Below, piece by piece: positions 49,479 to 58,464 of a DNA stretch of 64,000 nt. The notes under the pieces were generated by a model. It made no database searches. It was not told the DNA's origin and was given only the letters and a program-made list of their open reading frames with translations. This DNA is from Methyloligella solikamskensis (GTDB lineage: Bacteria; Pseudomonadota; Alphaproteobacteria; Rhizobiales; Methyloligellaceae): positions 1,736,001 through 1,800,000 of the forward strand of contig NZ_JBHTJO010000001.1 of NCBI RefSeq assembly GCF_042676065.1, given 5' to 3'. Within the stretch, counting starts at the first letter, position 1. Each line of letters starts with the position of its first letter. The position numbers were made by a program, and so were the translations under genes.

Positions 49479-50876
49479 TTATTCTTCCATATCGGCGTCG
49501 AACGGGCCGAACCGGGCGACCAGCTCCTTCAACTCGGAGAGCTCAACGCGCTCCATCCCGCCATCGTTCACTTGGGCATCGTTGCCTGCGGGGAGGATGG
49601 ATCGGGAGAAGCCGAGCTTCGCCGCCTCCTTCAGGCGCTGCTCCGAATGGCCCACCCGGCGAATGGCGCCGGTCAGGCTGACCTCGCCGAAAAGCGCGGT
49701 GTGTTCGGGCAGCGGCGTTTCGGTGAGGGAAGAGAGCAGGGCGGCGGCGGCGGCCAGATCGGCGGCCGGCTCGGTCAGCCGCAAGCCCCCGGCGACATTG
49801 AGATAGACATCGTGGCCGGAGAGGCGCACGCCGCAGCGGGCCTCCAGCACGGCGATGATCATGGCGAGGCGGTTGGTGTCCCAGCCGACGACGGCACGGC
49901 GTGGCGTGCCGAGGGAGGAGGGGGCGACCAGGGCCTGGATCTCCACAAGAATCGGCCGCGTGCCCTCCATGCCGGCGAAGACGGCGGTGCCGGGGCTGTT
50001 CTCCTCGTGATCGGAGAGGAAGAGTGCGGAGGGGTTCGCCACCTCGGCGAGGCCCTCATAGCCCATCTCGAACACGCCGATCTCGTCGGTGGGGCCGAAG
50101 CGGTTCTTCACGCTGCGCAGGATGCGGAACTGGTGGCCGCTCTGACCTTCGAAATAGAGCACCGTGTCGACCATGTGCTCGATGACCTTGGGCCCGGCGA
50201 TCTGGCCCTCCTTGGTGACATGGCCGACCAGGACGAGACAGTAGCCCTTGCGTTTGGCGTGGCTGATGAGGGCCGAGGAACAGCCGCGGAGCTGGGAGAT
50301 GGTGCCCGGCGCGGCTTCCAGATTCTCCGCCCAAAGGGTCTGAACCGAATCGACGATCACCAGGGCCGGGGTCTCGCCGTCGGACAGGCTGGAGACGATA
50401 TTAGCGACGTTGGTCTCAGTACCGAGCGCCACGGGCGCCTCGCTCAGGCCAAGACGGCTGGCGCGCATGCGGACTTGGGCCGTTGCCTCCTCGCCGGAGA
50501 GATAGACGACCGGCGCACCGTTCTGGGCGAGCGCCGCTGCGACCTGGAGAAGAAGCGTGGATTTGCCGATACCCGGCTCGCCGCCCACGAGAATGGCGGA
50601 GCCCGGCACGAGGCCGCCGCCGGTGACCCGGTCGAACTCGCTCAGATTGGTCTCGATGCGCGGCGCATCGCGGGTCTCGGTCTTCAGGGTTTCGAAGTTG
50701 GCCTTCCGCCCTTTGCCGCCCTTGATGGAAACGAGATTGGCGGTCGCGGGCGGAGTCTGCTCGTCCTGCTCCTCCACGATGGAGTTCCAGGCGCCGCAGG
50801 TGACGCATTTGCCGGCCCATTGGGAAGTGACCGCGCCGCATTCCTGGCAGACGAAGTTGCGTGATCGCTTGGCCAT
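49479..50876 (-). CDS. radA: DNA repair protein RadA
   Basis: A RecA-like branch-migration helicase in homologous recombination. The 465-residue protein has the N-terminal zinc finger (Cys10, Cys13, Cys24, Cys27), the Walker A GGEPGIGKST, the RadA KNRFG motif (VKNRFGPTDE) and a Lon-like C-terminal domain with DVYLNVAGGLRL and GEVSLTGAIR. I start at 50876, giving the usual MAKRSRNFVCQECG. A longer reading to 50900 overlaps alr. It lies four bases after alr. Confidence 0.96.
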   Translation of the reverse strand: MAKRSRNFVCQECGAVTSQWAGKCVTCGAWNSIVEEQDEQTPPATANLVSIKGGKGRKANFETLKTETRDAPRIETNLSEFDRVTGGGLVPGSAILVGGEPGIGKSTLLLQVAAALAQNGAPVVYLSGEEATAQVRMRASRLGLSEAPVALGTETNVANIVSSLSDGETPALVIVDSVQTLWAENLEAAPGTISQLRGCSSALISHAKRKGYCLVLVGHVTKEGQIAGPKVIEHMVDTVLYFEGQSGHQFRILRSVKNRFGPTDEIGVFEMGYEGLAEVANPSALFLSDHEENSPGTAVFAGMEGTRPILVEIQALVAPSSLGTPRRAVVGWDTNRLAMIIAVLEARCGVRLSGHDVYLNVAGGLRLTEPAADLAAAAALLSSLTETPLPEHTALFGEVSLTGAIRRVGHSEQRLKEAAKLGFSRSILPAGNDAQVNDGGMERVELSELKELVARFGPFDADMEE

Positions 50877-50880
50877 GAGT

Positions 50881-52044
50881 TTAAGCGTCTCCTCCGACAT
50901 AGCGGCGGGGCGCGCGGCGGCAGAGATTGGTGAGGATCTCGTAATGCACGGTCTGGGCGTAGTCGGCGATGGTTTCCAGGGGCACGCGCGGGCCGATAAT
51001 CTGCACCAGCGCGCCGCGGGATGCGTATTCCTCAGGGATGCCTGTCACATCGAGGGTGATCAAGTCCATGGACACCCGGCCCATGAGAGGCGCGGGGTGC
51101 GGTCCCAGATAGGCATTCAGCGGAGACTTGCCGTCGCCGGCGGAGAGCACCCACGAGATGCCGTCCGCATAGCCGATGGCGACGGTGGCAATCCGCCTTG
51201 GGGCATCGATGTGCCGGGTGGCGCCGTAGCCGATTGTCTCGCCCGCCGGAGAGGTGCGGACTTGCAGGATGCGGCTTTCCAGGGTGAGGACATTGGCGAA
51301 GCGGTGATCGGCGTCCGGCGCTGGCTGGCCGCCATAGATGGCGATGCCGGGGCGGACTTGATCGAAGTGATAAGCTTCTCCGAGCATGACGCCTCCAGAA
51401 TTGGACAGGCTGGCGGGGGCAGCGGGCAGCCGGCGGCGAAGCGCGTCGAAGCGCGTGCGCTGTGCCTCGTTCTTTGGATGCTTCGGAACGTCGGAGCAGG
51501 CGAGATGGCTCATCACCAGGCTCAAGGTGAAGGCGTCGAGAAGGCTAAGATCCTCGGCGACCGCGTCCAGCTCGGCCTCAGGCAAGCCCAGCCGGTTCAT
51601 GCCGCTATCGATATGAATGCCTGCGGGCAGGGGCGTGCCGATCTTTCCGCAATAGGCAGCCCATTCACGAATCTCTTCGATGCTGTTCAGCACGGGACGG
51701 ATATCGAGCTCGGCGAAAAGGTCCGCTGTCCCCGGCATCAGCCCGTCGAAGGCGTAGATGGTCGCCTTGGGCAGAAGCTGCCGAAGCGCGCGGCCTTCGG
51801 CGATCGTCGCGACGTAGAATGTGCGGCAGCCTTCGCGCCAGAGGACCGGTCCGATCTTGGCCATGCCGAGACCGTAGGCGTCTGCCTTGATCACGGCGGC
51901 GCATTCGGACGGCGCAACGCGGTCCCGAAGATGGCGGTAGTTGGCGGCGACCGCGTCGAGATCGATGGTGATGAGGCCCGGAGCGCCGGCTGTGTCGTCG
52001 ATGTCTAAAGCGGGCGGCGAAGCGGTCTTCGCCTCGTCCCTCAC
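50881..52044 (-). CDS. alr: Alanine racemase
   Basis: A PLP-dependent racemase supplying D-Ala for peptidoglycan. The 387-residue protein (GTG start at 52044) has the PLP-binding Lys53 in AAVIKADAYGLG and the catalytic Tyr in ETIGYGATR, with RPGIAIYGG and GRVSMDLITLDV. The GTGA start overlaps the dnaB stop. The reading frame continues to 52200, but that part lies inside dnaB and is not conserved. Confidence 0.94.
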   Translation of the reverse strand: MRDEAKTASPPALDIDDTAGAPGLITIDLDAVAANYRHLRDRVAPSECAAVIKADAYGLGMAKIGPVLWREGCRTFYVATIAEGRALRQLLPKATIYAFDGLMPGTADLFAELDIRPVLNSIEEIREWAAYCGKIGTPLPAGIHIDSGMNRLGLPEAELDAVAEDLSLLDAFTLSLVMSHLACSDVPKHPKNEAQRTRFDALRRRLPAAPASLSNSGGVMLGEAYHFDQVRPGIAIYGGQPAPDADHRFANVLTLESRILQVRTSPAGETIGYGATRHIDAPRRIATVAIGYADGISWVLSAGDGKSPLNAYLGPHPAPLMGRVSMDLITLDVTGIPEEYASRGALVQIIGPRVPLETIADYAQTVHYEILTNLCRRAPRRYVGGDA

Positions 52045-53528
52045 TCGAAGCGCTCCGGCAGCCGCTCGTCCCCCGCCAGATTGCCGAACTTCGTGAACTC
52101 CGGATTGAACTGGAGCGTCACCGTGCCCGTCGGGCCATGGCGCTGCTTGCCGATAATCAGATCGGCCTTGCCCATCACGATTTCCATCTCGTCCTGCCAC
52201 TGGCGGTGCTCTTCGGTTCCCTCACGCGGTTGGCGTCGCTCTAGATAGTATTCCTCACGGAACACGAACAACACCACGTCGGCATCCTGCTCGATGGAGC
52301 CGGATTCTCGAAGATCAGCCAATTGCGGCCGTTTGTCGTCACGCTGCTCAACCTGACGGGAGAGCTGGGACAGGGCGAGGACCGGAACTTCCAGCTCTTT
52401 CGCCAGCGCTTTCAAGCCGGTGGTGATCTCGGTGATCTCCTGAACCCGGCCTTCGGAGGCGCGACGGGAGGAGCCTGCGAGCAGCTGGAGATAGTCCACT
52501 ACGAGGAAGCCGAGGCCCCGCTGGCGCTTCAGGCGGCGGGCCCGGGCGGCAAGCTGGGCCACGGTGATGCCGCCGGTCTGGTCGATATAGAGCGGCAGGT
52601 TCTGCAGCTCCTGGGCCACCTCGACGATGCGGTCGAACTCGTCCGGGTCGATGCGGCCGCGGCGGATGCGCTCCGAGGAGATGGACGCTTGCTCGGAAAT
52701 GATACGGGTGGCGAGCTGCTCCGACGACATTTCGAGCGAGAAGAAGCCGACCACGGCGCCGTCGAGATCCTTGCCCGTGTTGGGATCGGTGCGATGGCTC
52801 TTGGCCACGTGATAGGCGATGTTGGTGGCGAGCGCCGTCTTACCCATGGAGGGGCGGCCGGCGAGGATAATGAGGTCGGAGCCCTGGAGGCCGCCCATCT
52901 TCCGGTCGACATCGGAAAAGCCGGTGGAGAGGCCCGAAAGCCCGCCGTCCCGGGAATAGGCGTTGGCCGCCATGTCGATGGCGTCGGTGAGCGCGGCGGA
53001 GAAGGGCGAGAAGCCCTGGCCGTACTTGCCGGTCTCGGCCAGCTCGTAGAGCTGCTGCTCAGCGAACTCGATCTGGGTCGAGGGCGGCGCATCTATGGGC
53101 GAATCGTAAGCCGTGTTCACCAGGGTCTCGCCCACCTGGATCAGCTCGCGCCGGACGGCCAGGTCGTAGATGGTGCGGCCGTAATCCTCCGCGTTGATGA
53201 TGGTGGTGGCGTTCGCGGCGAGACGGCCGAGATATTGCGGCACCGTCATGTCGCCGGCGGGTTCTTCGTTCTGGAAGAAGGTCTTGAGGGTGATCGGCGT
53301 GGCGCGCTTGCCGCCAAAGATCAGCTTCGCGGCGGCGCTGTAGATGCGGCCGTGCAGCGGCTCGAAGAAATGCGTCTCCTTCAGGAAGCTCGATACGCGG
53401 TCGCACGCCTCGTTATTGACCAGGATGGCTCCGAGAAGCGCTTGTTCGGCCTCGATATTATGCGGCAGCTCGCGAAATTCGGGGGAATCGTCGGCCTGCT
53501 GCCGGGGCAGAATCAGTGCGTTGCTCAT
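52041..53528 (-). CDS. dnaB: Replicative DNA helicase DnaB
   Basis: The hexameric replication-fork helicase. The 495-residue protein has the N-terminal helical domain (PHNIEAEQALLGAILVN), the RecA-like domain with Walker A GRPSMGKTA and Walker B FLVVDYLQLL, and the DNA-binding loop region SQLSRQVEQRDDKRP. Length is standard and there is no intein. It leads the dnaB-alr-radA cluster. Confidence 0.97.
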   Translation of the reverse strand: MSNALILPRQQADDSPEFRELPHNIEAEQALLGAILVNNEACDRVSSFLKETHFFEPLHGRIYSAAAKLIFGGKRATPITLKTFFQNEEPAGDMTVPQYLGRLAANATTIINAEDYGRTIYDLAVRRELIQVGETLVNTAYDSPIDAPPSTQIEFAEQQLYELAETGKYGQGFSPFSAALTDAIDMAANAYSRDGGLSGLSTGFSDVDRKMGGLQGSDLIILAGRPSMGKTALATNIAYHVAKSHRTDPNTGKDLDGAVVGFFSLEMSSEQLATRIISEQASISSERIRRGRIDPDEFDRIVEVAQELQNLPLYIDQTGGITVAQLAARARRLKRQRGLGFLVVDYLQLLAGSSRRASEGRVQEITEITTGLKALAKELEVPVLALSQLSRQVEQRDDKRPQLADLRESGSIEQDADVVLFVFREEYYLERRQPREGTEEHRQWQDEMEIVMGKADLIIGKQRHGPTGTVTLQFNPEFTKFGNLAGDERLPERFE

Positions 53529-53620
53529 TCAGCGGACACTAGCCAAAAACCGGGTCTTGGCTAGGCCAAGAAGGGTCCCGGGGAGGGCTGGAAGAGGATC
53601 ATCAACGCTATACACAGGGC

Positions 53621-53641
53621 GGTGGAAAACTCTGTTCCACC
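53621..53641. repeat. Perfect 7-bp inverted repeat between cfa and dnaB
   Basis: GGTGGAA (53621-53627) and TTCCACC (53635-53641) with a seven-base loop, 17 bases after the cfa stop on the minus strand. No T run follows. It may end or protect the cfa transcript or be in the dnaB leader. Confidence 0.4.
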
Positions 53642-53657
53642 GATTTGACAGCGTACG

Positions 53658-54914
53658 CTATTTCGCCGTCTTGGCCGGCTGTTTCATCGCCGTCGAACCG
53701 TCGCCGCGCAGTTCCCCCTCGGTGTCGAAGATGTAGTCGCGGGTGAGCGGAAGGCTCATCTGGTTCTTGCTGAGCTGAATCTGGAAGACCATGAGCCCCT
53801 GATAGCGGAAGGCAGTCTCCGAGCCTGCCAGGTAGAACTCCCAGACCCGGCAGAACTTTTCGCCGAAGCGCTCCGACAGGGTGTGCCAGGAGGCGCGGAA
53901 GCGCTGGCGCCAGTGGCGCAGGGTCATGGCGTAGTGAAGCCGCAGGATTTCCACGTCCGTCGACATGAGCCGTTCGCGCTCGATGGGCGGGAAGACCTCC
54001 GACAGGGCCGGGATATAGCCGCCGGGGAAGATGTATTTAGCGATAAAGGCGTTTGTGGTGCCGGGGCCGTCGAAGCGGCCGATGGAATGGATCACCGCCA
54101 CGCCGTCATCGGCGAGCAGATCGTGAATCTTCCGGAAGAACGCGCGGTAGTGGTTCACGCCGACATGCTCGAACATCCCGACGGAAACGATACGGTCGAA
54201 CTTGCCCTGAAGCGCCCGGTAATCGATGAGCTCGAAATTCACCGAGCGGGTCAGGCCGGCCTTCTCAGCGCGCTCGCGGGAGACCTTGAGCTGCTCCTCG
54301 CTCAACGTGATGCCGGTCACGTCGACATTGGCGCTTTGGGCGAGATAAAGGGCGAGGCCGCCCCAGCCGGAGCCGATATCGAGGACCTTCTGGCCTTCCT
54401 GCAGATCGAGCTTGGCAGCCAGATGGCGCTTCTTGGCGACTTGCGCATCCTCGAGGCTCTGGTCGGCACTCTCGAAATAGGCGCAGGAATACTGGCGGTC
54501 CTCGTCGAGGAAGAGGTCGTAGATCGCGCCGTCGATATCGTAGTGATGGGCGATGTTCCGCTTGGCGCGGGGCGCAGGATTGTACTGCTGAATCCAGCGG
54601 GTGATGTAGCGGAAGCTGTCGATGAACCGCGTCCAGCGGGGCCATTCGTAGGGGTCGAGATCCTGGAGAATGACCTCCAGAAGATCGTAGATCGTCCCTT
54701 GCTCGATGGTGAGGTCTCCGTCGGCGAAGGCTTCGCCGAGATTGAGACCGGGATTGAGCGCGATCCGCCGCTCCGTAGCGCGATCCTTGATATTCGCGAC
54801 GACGGTCTTGGCCGAAGGGTCGCCGTATTCATAAGTCTTGCCGTCGGGGTCGATGACTTTCAGGTGACCCCGAACGACTATCTTCTTCAGAACGTAATCG
54901 AGCGGACGAAGCAT
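53658..54914 (-). CDS. cfa: Cyclopropane-fatty-acyl-phospholipid synthase family protein
   Basis: A 418-residue SAM-dependent methyltransferase that adds a methylene bridge to unsaturated acyl chains of phospholipids. It has the N-terminal lipid-binding domain, SAM motif VLDIGSGWGGLALYLA, GMFEHVGVNHY and the CFA-specific YIFPGGYIPALSEV and FRASWHTLSERFGEKFCR. The C-terminus is about 20 residues longer than the minimal enzyme (RGDGSTAMKQPAKTAK). It appears monocistronic. Confidence 0.93.
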   Translation of the reverse strand: MLRPLDYVLKKIVVRGHLKVIDPDGKTYEYGDPSAKTVVANIKDRATERRIALNPGLNLGEAFADGDLTIEQGTIYDLLEVILQDLDPYEWPRWTRFIDSFRYITRWIQQYNPAPRAKRNIAHHYDIDGAIYDLFLDEDRQYSCAYFESADQSLEDAQVAKKRHLAAKLDLQEGQKVLDIGSGWGGLALYLAQSANVDVTGITLSEEQLKVSRERAEKAGLTRSVNFELIDYRALQGKFDRIVSVGMFEHVGVNHYRAFFRKIHDLLADDGVAVIHSIGRFDGPGTTNAFIAKYIFPGGYIPALSEVFPPIERERLMSTDVEILRLHYAMTLRHWRQRFRASWHTLSERFGEKFCRVWEFYLAGSETAFRYQGLMVFQIQLSKNQMSLPLTRDYIFDTEGELRGDGSTAMKQPAKTAK

Positions 54915-55034
54915 AGGCGTATGCGTATCGGCAGTGTGATCTACCGAGCGCGATTCGCACCCGGCGACCCGGGAAATAATGGAAACTATCTCACAGGTGC
55001 CGGGTAACTTTACAGTCCGAAATTGTCGCGTTCG

Positions 55035-55721
55035 TTACGACTTGCTTTCTTCGTCGGAATCGTCGGCGGAGGTGTCGTCTTCCGCTTCTGCCTCATCTTC
55101 GCTCAGTTCAGCGGTTTCGGCGGCGAGTTCCTCTTCCGTCGTGTCGACGTCTTCGGGCACATCGGTGCCTTCTTCGAAGAACTCTTCAGCGGTCTCCAGA
55201 GCCTCCTGGCGAGCCTCTTCCTCCTCGTCCATCGGGCGGCTGACATCCTCACCGCGGGCCTGGCGCTCGGCTTCATCGGAGGAGCGGGCCACATTGATGG
55301 TGATGGTCGGCTCGACCTCCGGATGGAGCTGGATCTGCACGTCCTTCAGACCGAGGATCTTGATGGGACGGTCGAGCAGAACCTGACGCTTATCCAGTGA
55401 GAAGCCGCCCTCGGTCACCACCTCGGCGATGTCGCGGGTGGCGACAGAGCCATAGAGGTGGCCGGTCTCGCCCGCCTGACGGATCACGACGAAGGTCTGG
55501 CCTTCGATCCGCTCGGCCAGCTTCTCGGCTTCCTGCTTGGCTTCGAGGTTGCGGGCCTCAAGCTGGGCGCGCTGGCCTTCGAATCGCTCCTTGTTGGCCT
55601 CGGTCGCCCGAAGGGCCTTGCCCTGGGGCAGGAGAAAGTTGCGGGCAAAGCCGTCCTTCACGTTGACGGTATCGCCCATCTGGCCGAGACGGCCGACACG
55701 CTCTAGCAGAATGACTTCCAT
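55035..55721 (-). CDS. rplI: 50S ribosomal protein L9 with a long acidic tail
   Basis: L9 has two RNA-binding domains. The N-terminal MEVILLERVGRLGQMGDTVNVKDGFARNFLLPQGKA and the C-terminal domain (to about residue 148) are normal. Residues from about 160 to 228 form a disordered tail rich in Glu, Asp and Thr (for example EEFFEEGTDVPEDVDTTEEE). The E. coli protein is 149 residues, so this tail adds about a third. It is part of rpsF-rpsR-DUF2232-rplI. The ATG has AGGAGCGTACA before it. Confidence 0.96.
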   Translation of the reverse strand: MEVILLERVGRLGQMGDTVNVKDGFARNFLLPQGKALRATEANKERFEGQRAQLEARNLEAKQEAEKLAERIEGQTFVVIRQAGETGHLYGSVATRDIAEVVTEGGFSLDKRQVLLDRPIKILGLKDVQIQLHPEVEPTITINVARSSDEAERQARGEDVSRPMDEEEEARQEALETAEEFFEEGTDVPEDVDTTEEELAAETAELSEDEAEAEDDTSADDSDEESKS

Positions 55722-55750
55722 TGTACGCTCCTATCAAAAAACTCAGCTGT

Positions 55751-56710
55751 TCAGTCTGGGGTGTTCCGGTTCGCCGTCCGGCCACGCAGGTTCAGCATGG
55801 GTTCGGCGACACCGAGAATTGCGACGAGGATGGCCGGCCATCCGAAGAAGAAGATACCGACATAGACGGCGGCCAGGATGAGGCCGCGCACGGACATGCC
55901 ACGGGTGGCGGCGTGGATCACCGCGAGGCCCTGCAGCACGAAAGCGAGAAGAAATGCGCCCGCGAACGCGGTGCCGACCAGGCCGATGGTGCCGGGAATA
56001 AAGCAGGCCGCCAGCGACCCGACGAGGGCGAAGAAGATGCCGTTGGGCAGCTCCAGAGCGTCGAGTTTCGGCCAGGGACGCAAGGCGCGGCCCGAAGCCT
56101 CCACGATCATGCCGCCGATCCAGAGATTCAGCAGCGCGGTGGTCAGCCAGCCGACGGAGAAGACGGCCGGCATGATCTGCGCCAGGGTGCGGCTCAGGGT
56201 TTCGATGTTCTCAGGGGTAAGCAACTCGCCTTTCGGATCGAGGGCAGCGCCGGTGGCCCCTTGAAGCTCGCTCTGGATCGCGTCGTGCAATGCCGTGTCA
56301 TCGAAACCGAGAGCCACGATCACGAAGGTGGCGAGCACGCCTGCGATCACCGCGGCCCAGCCGACGAGCCGGCTCGTCGGATACCATTCGACCGCGATGG
56401 CGTTGGCGCCCTCCTGATTCTCGGGCGGCCGTGAGAGCAGCATGAGATGGCAGAAGAAGGCGAAGGGGGCGCCGAGGAAGATCAGGAAAACGATGCCGGC
56501 GATTGGCCCCAAGGTCAGGGAGATCACGAGGCCGCCGGCAAGCGCTGCCACAAGGGCTGCGCGGCTGCCCCAGCCGAATCCGGCCAGGCAGAGCGGCAGA
56601 GGCGCCAAATATAGGAGAATGCCGGCCAGCACTTTGGCGATCGCGGCCGCGCCCACAAGGGTTGCGGAGATGACGCCGGCGCCGAGGCCGATGAGATATT
56701 GCCGTGGCAT
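55751..56710 (-). CDS. DUF2232 family multi-pass membrane protein
   Basis: A 319-residue inner-membrane protein with about eight hydrophobic segments, including ILLYLAPLPLCLAGFGWGSRAALVAALAG and LVGWAAVIAGVLATFVIVALGF. DUF2232 is annotated as a possible energy-coupling or vitamin transport-related family, with no proven function. It sits between rpsR and rplI, its usual alphaproteobacterial place, and is likely cotranscribed. Confidence 0.85.
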   Translation of the reverse strand: MPRQYLIGLGAGVISATLVGAAAIAKVLAGILLYLAPLPLCLAGFGWGSRAALVAALAGGLVISLTLGPIAGIVFLIFLGAPFAFFCHLMLLSRPPENQEGANAIAVEWYPTSRLVGWAAVIAGVLATFVIVALGFDDTALHDAIQSELQGATGAALDPKGELLTPENIETLSRTLAQIMPAVFSVGWLTTALLNLWIGGMIVEASGRALRPWPKLDALELPNGIFFALVGSLAACFIPGTIGLVGTAFAGAFLLAFVLQGLAVIHAATRGMSVRGLILAAVYVGIFFFGWPAILVAILGVAEPMLNLRGRTANRNTPD

Positions 56711-56807
56711 TGGTCTAGCTGTCCCGCCTTCATCGGAAGGGGTTAGGGGCGGCCCCTTAGAGGGACCGGCCCAACCGCGATAGGTCTGTTTGCCCGGTTA
56801 GGGCGTG

Positions 56808-57050
56808 TTACTGCACCAGATAGGGCAGGAGGCCGAGGAAGCGGGCGCGCTTGATGGCGCGGGCCAGTTCCCGCTGCTTCTTGGCCGAAACGGCGGTAAT
56901 CCGGCTCGGCACGATCTTGCCGCGCTCCGAAACGTAGCGCTGCAGCAGCTTGACGTCCTTGTAATCGATCTTCGGCGCTTTATCGCTGGAAAACGGGCAG
57001 GTCTTCCGGCGGCGATAGAAGGGGCGCCGAGGGGCTTGGGCCGCGTTCAT
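56808..57050 (-). CDS. rpsR: 30S ribosomal protein S18
   Basis: An 80-residue basic protein that binds 16S rRNA as a heterodimer with S6. It has CPFSSDKAPKIDYKDVKLLQRYVSERGKIVPSRI and the C-terminal KKQRELARAIKRARFLGLLPY. The start overlaps the rpsF stop (ATGA), so S6 and S18 are coupled. It is the second gene of the rpsF operon. Confidence 0.97.
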   Translation of the reverse strand: MNAAQAPRRPFYRRRKTCPFSSDKAPKIDYKDVKLLQRYVSERGKIVPSRITAVSAKKQRELARAIKRARFLGLLPYLVQ

Positions 57051-57508
57051 GCGTCCTCCTTAGAAGTCTCTCTGTCGTCTCTCTTGCTCTCGGAACGATC
57101 GCGATCGCGGTCACCTCGATCCCGGGGCGGTCCGCGGCGGTCGCCACGATCCCCGCGATCACCGCGCCCGCGGCTGTCGCGGTCGTCGGAGCGGCGCATC
57201 TGAGCGGAAGGACCTTCCTCCAGCTCGTCGACGCGAATGGTTAGCACCCGGATGATGTCCTGGTGGAGACGCTCCTGGCGCTCCAGCTCGGTCATCGCCT
57301 CGATGGGCGCATCGATGTTCATGAGGGCATAATGCGCCTTCCGGTTCTTCTTGATCCGGTAGGCGATGGACTTGAGGCCCCAGTTCTCGGTCTTGCCGAC
57401 GGAGCCGCCATTGTCCTCGACGATCTTCTTCAGCTCGTCGACCAGGGTGTCGACCTGCTGGCCAGAGATGTCCTGGCGTGCAAGCACGACATGCTCGTAA
57501 AGAGGCAT
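57047..57508 (-). CDS. rpsF: 30S ribosomal protein S6 with a charged tail
   Basis: A 153-residue S6. The core (MPLYEHVVLARQDISG, NWGLKSIAYRIKKNRKAHYALMNIDAP) is normal up to about residue 100. The last 45 residues are a disordered Arg/Asp/Gly-rich tail (RGRGDRGDRGDRRGPPRD). Such tails are known in the group. It is the first gene of the operon, and a good promoter lies at 57701-57728. Confidence 0.96.
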   Translation of the reverse strand: MPLYEHVVLARQDISGQQVDTLVDELKKIVEDNGGSVGKTENWGLKSIAYRIKKNRKAHYALMNIDAPIEAMTELERQERLHQDIIRVLTIRVDELEEGPSAQMRRSDDRDSRGRGDRGDRGDRRGPPRDRGDRDRDRSESKRDDRETSKEDA

Positions 57509-57700
57509 GGATTGCCATTCCTTCTTTATATGCTTCGGCGCGAAGCCTCTCTCGAGCGCTTAAGAAGGAAGGCTCAAGAAGAGTTCTCAAGGAGCGGAGA
57601 CACGGGAAGCCGACCTTTTTGCGTTCCGCAAACTGGCCTATCGCGCATATGGCGCAACCTTCCGTTCAGCCTCCGACCGAAGCGGTTTCAGGTGGGCGCT

Positions 57701-57728
57701 TTATAGCGGTGTTTTTGTGTATTGCAAG
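57701..57728 (-). promoter_or_regulatory. Strong candidate promoter of the rpsF operon
   Basis: On the minus strand TTGCAA (57728-57723) is followed after 16 bases by TATAAA (57706-57701), one of the best sigma-70-like pairs in the window. The leader to the rpsF ATG would be about 185 bases, long enough for autogenous control. S6/S18 leader binding is known in other bacteria, but I did not confirm the structure here. Confidence 0.6.
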
Positions 57729-57769
57729 CGGCCGATGGTCTTCATCTCGGCCGTTGCTTTCACTGTCCG

Positions 57770-58255
57770 CTAGAGGGTCTCGTCCTCGCGCACCCGGGTC
57801 GTGCATTCCACCGTCTTTTCCTCGGCAAGCGAGTAGGCGATGCAATTGTCTTCCGCATAGACCTCGATGACGTCGATCTCGCCCACGGGCGCGTCCTTAT
57901 AAGTGCCGCCTGCGGTCACCTCGGTGGGGTCTTCGTCTTCCGACGGTTCTTGCGGCGGACGGCCGCGCAGCTCGAAGGCGAAGATGCGGTCGTTCAGCTT
58001 GCCCGGCCGGTTGACCAGGGTGAGATCGGTGTAGCCGGGCCGGGGCGCGGTGGCCTTCACCTCGATGGCGATCAGCTTCGCATCGAGATCCTTCACGCTC
58101 ACCTCGATGCCATCCACCTTCTGGAGAAGGCCGAGGGCAGGGTCCCGGGGCGCCTTTTCGGCGAACGGCCAGACCATGGGCTCGGCGGCCAGGGCGGCGC
58201 CTGAGGTGGCGAGGCCGATGAGCGCTGCCAAGAAAAGGGCCGAAAGCTTTGTCAT
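57770..58255 (-). CDS. Secreted protein of unknown function
   Basis: A 161-residue protein with a signal peptide (about 1-23, ALA|AE), so it should be periplasmic. The mature part has the recognisable but unnamed pattern VSVKDLDAKLIAIEVKATAPRPGYTDLTL...DRIFAFELRGRPP, a Glu/Asp/Pro linker and two cysteines (138 and 151) that could form a disulfide. I do not know the family. The ATG at 58255 has GGAGGAGACG before it. It is divergent from fabD and about 40 bases upstream of the rpsF promoter. Confidence 0.75.
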   Translation of the reverse strand: MTKLSALFLAALIGLATSGAALAAEPMVWPFAEKAPRDPALGLLQKVDGIEVSVKDLDAKLIAIEVKATAPRPGYTDLTLVNRPGKLNDRIFAFELRGRPPQEPSEDEDPTEVTAGGTYKDAPVGEIDVIEVYAEDNCIAYSLAEEKTVECTTRVREDETL

Positions 58256-58464
58256 CACGTCTCCTCCAAAAATATCAGTCGGCGGACTTGTGGCATAACC
58301 CGGCAAGCAAGACACGGGTTGCACGATGTCCGCCTTTAATAAAATACAGGACCTGCGTCCGCTTGGCACGGCGCCCACCTTGACAGGGTGGGCCCAAACG
58401 GTGTCTCTGGCGCGCTTCTTAGACGACCATCCCCTCGATAACAGGTTTTGAGCGCAGGATCGTT

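Noticed and set aside
53650..53659. Palindrome AGCGTACGCT next to a TTGACA
   Set aside because: It overlaps the cfa stop codon and the TTGACA points into cfa on the opposite strand, with no suitable -10 or plus-strand gene behind it.
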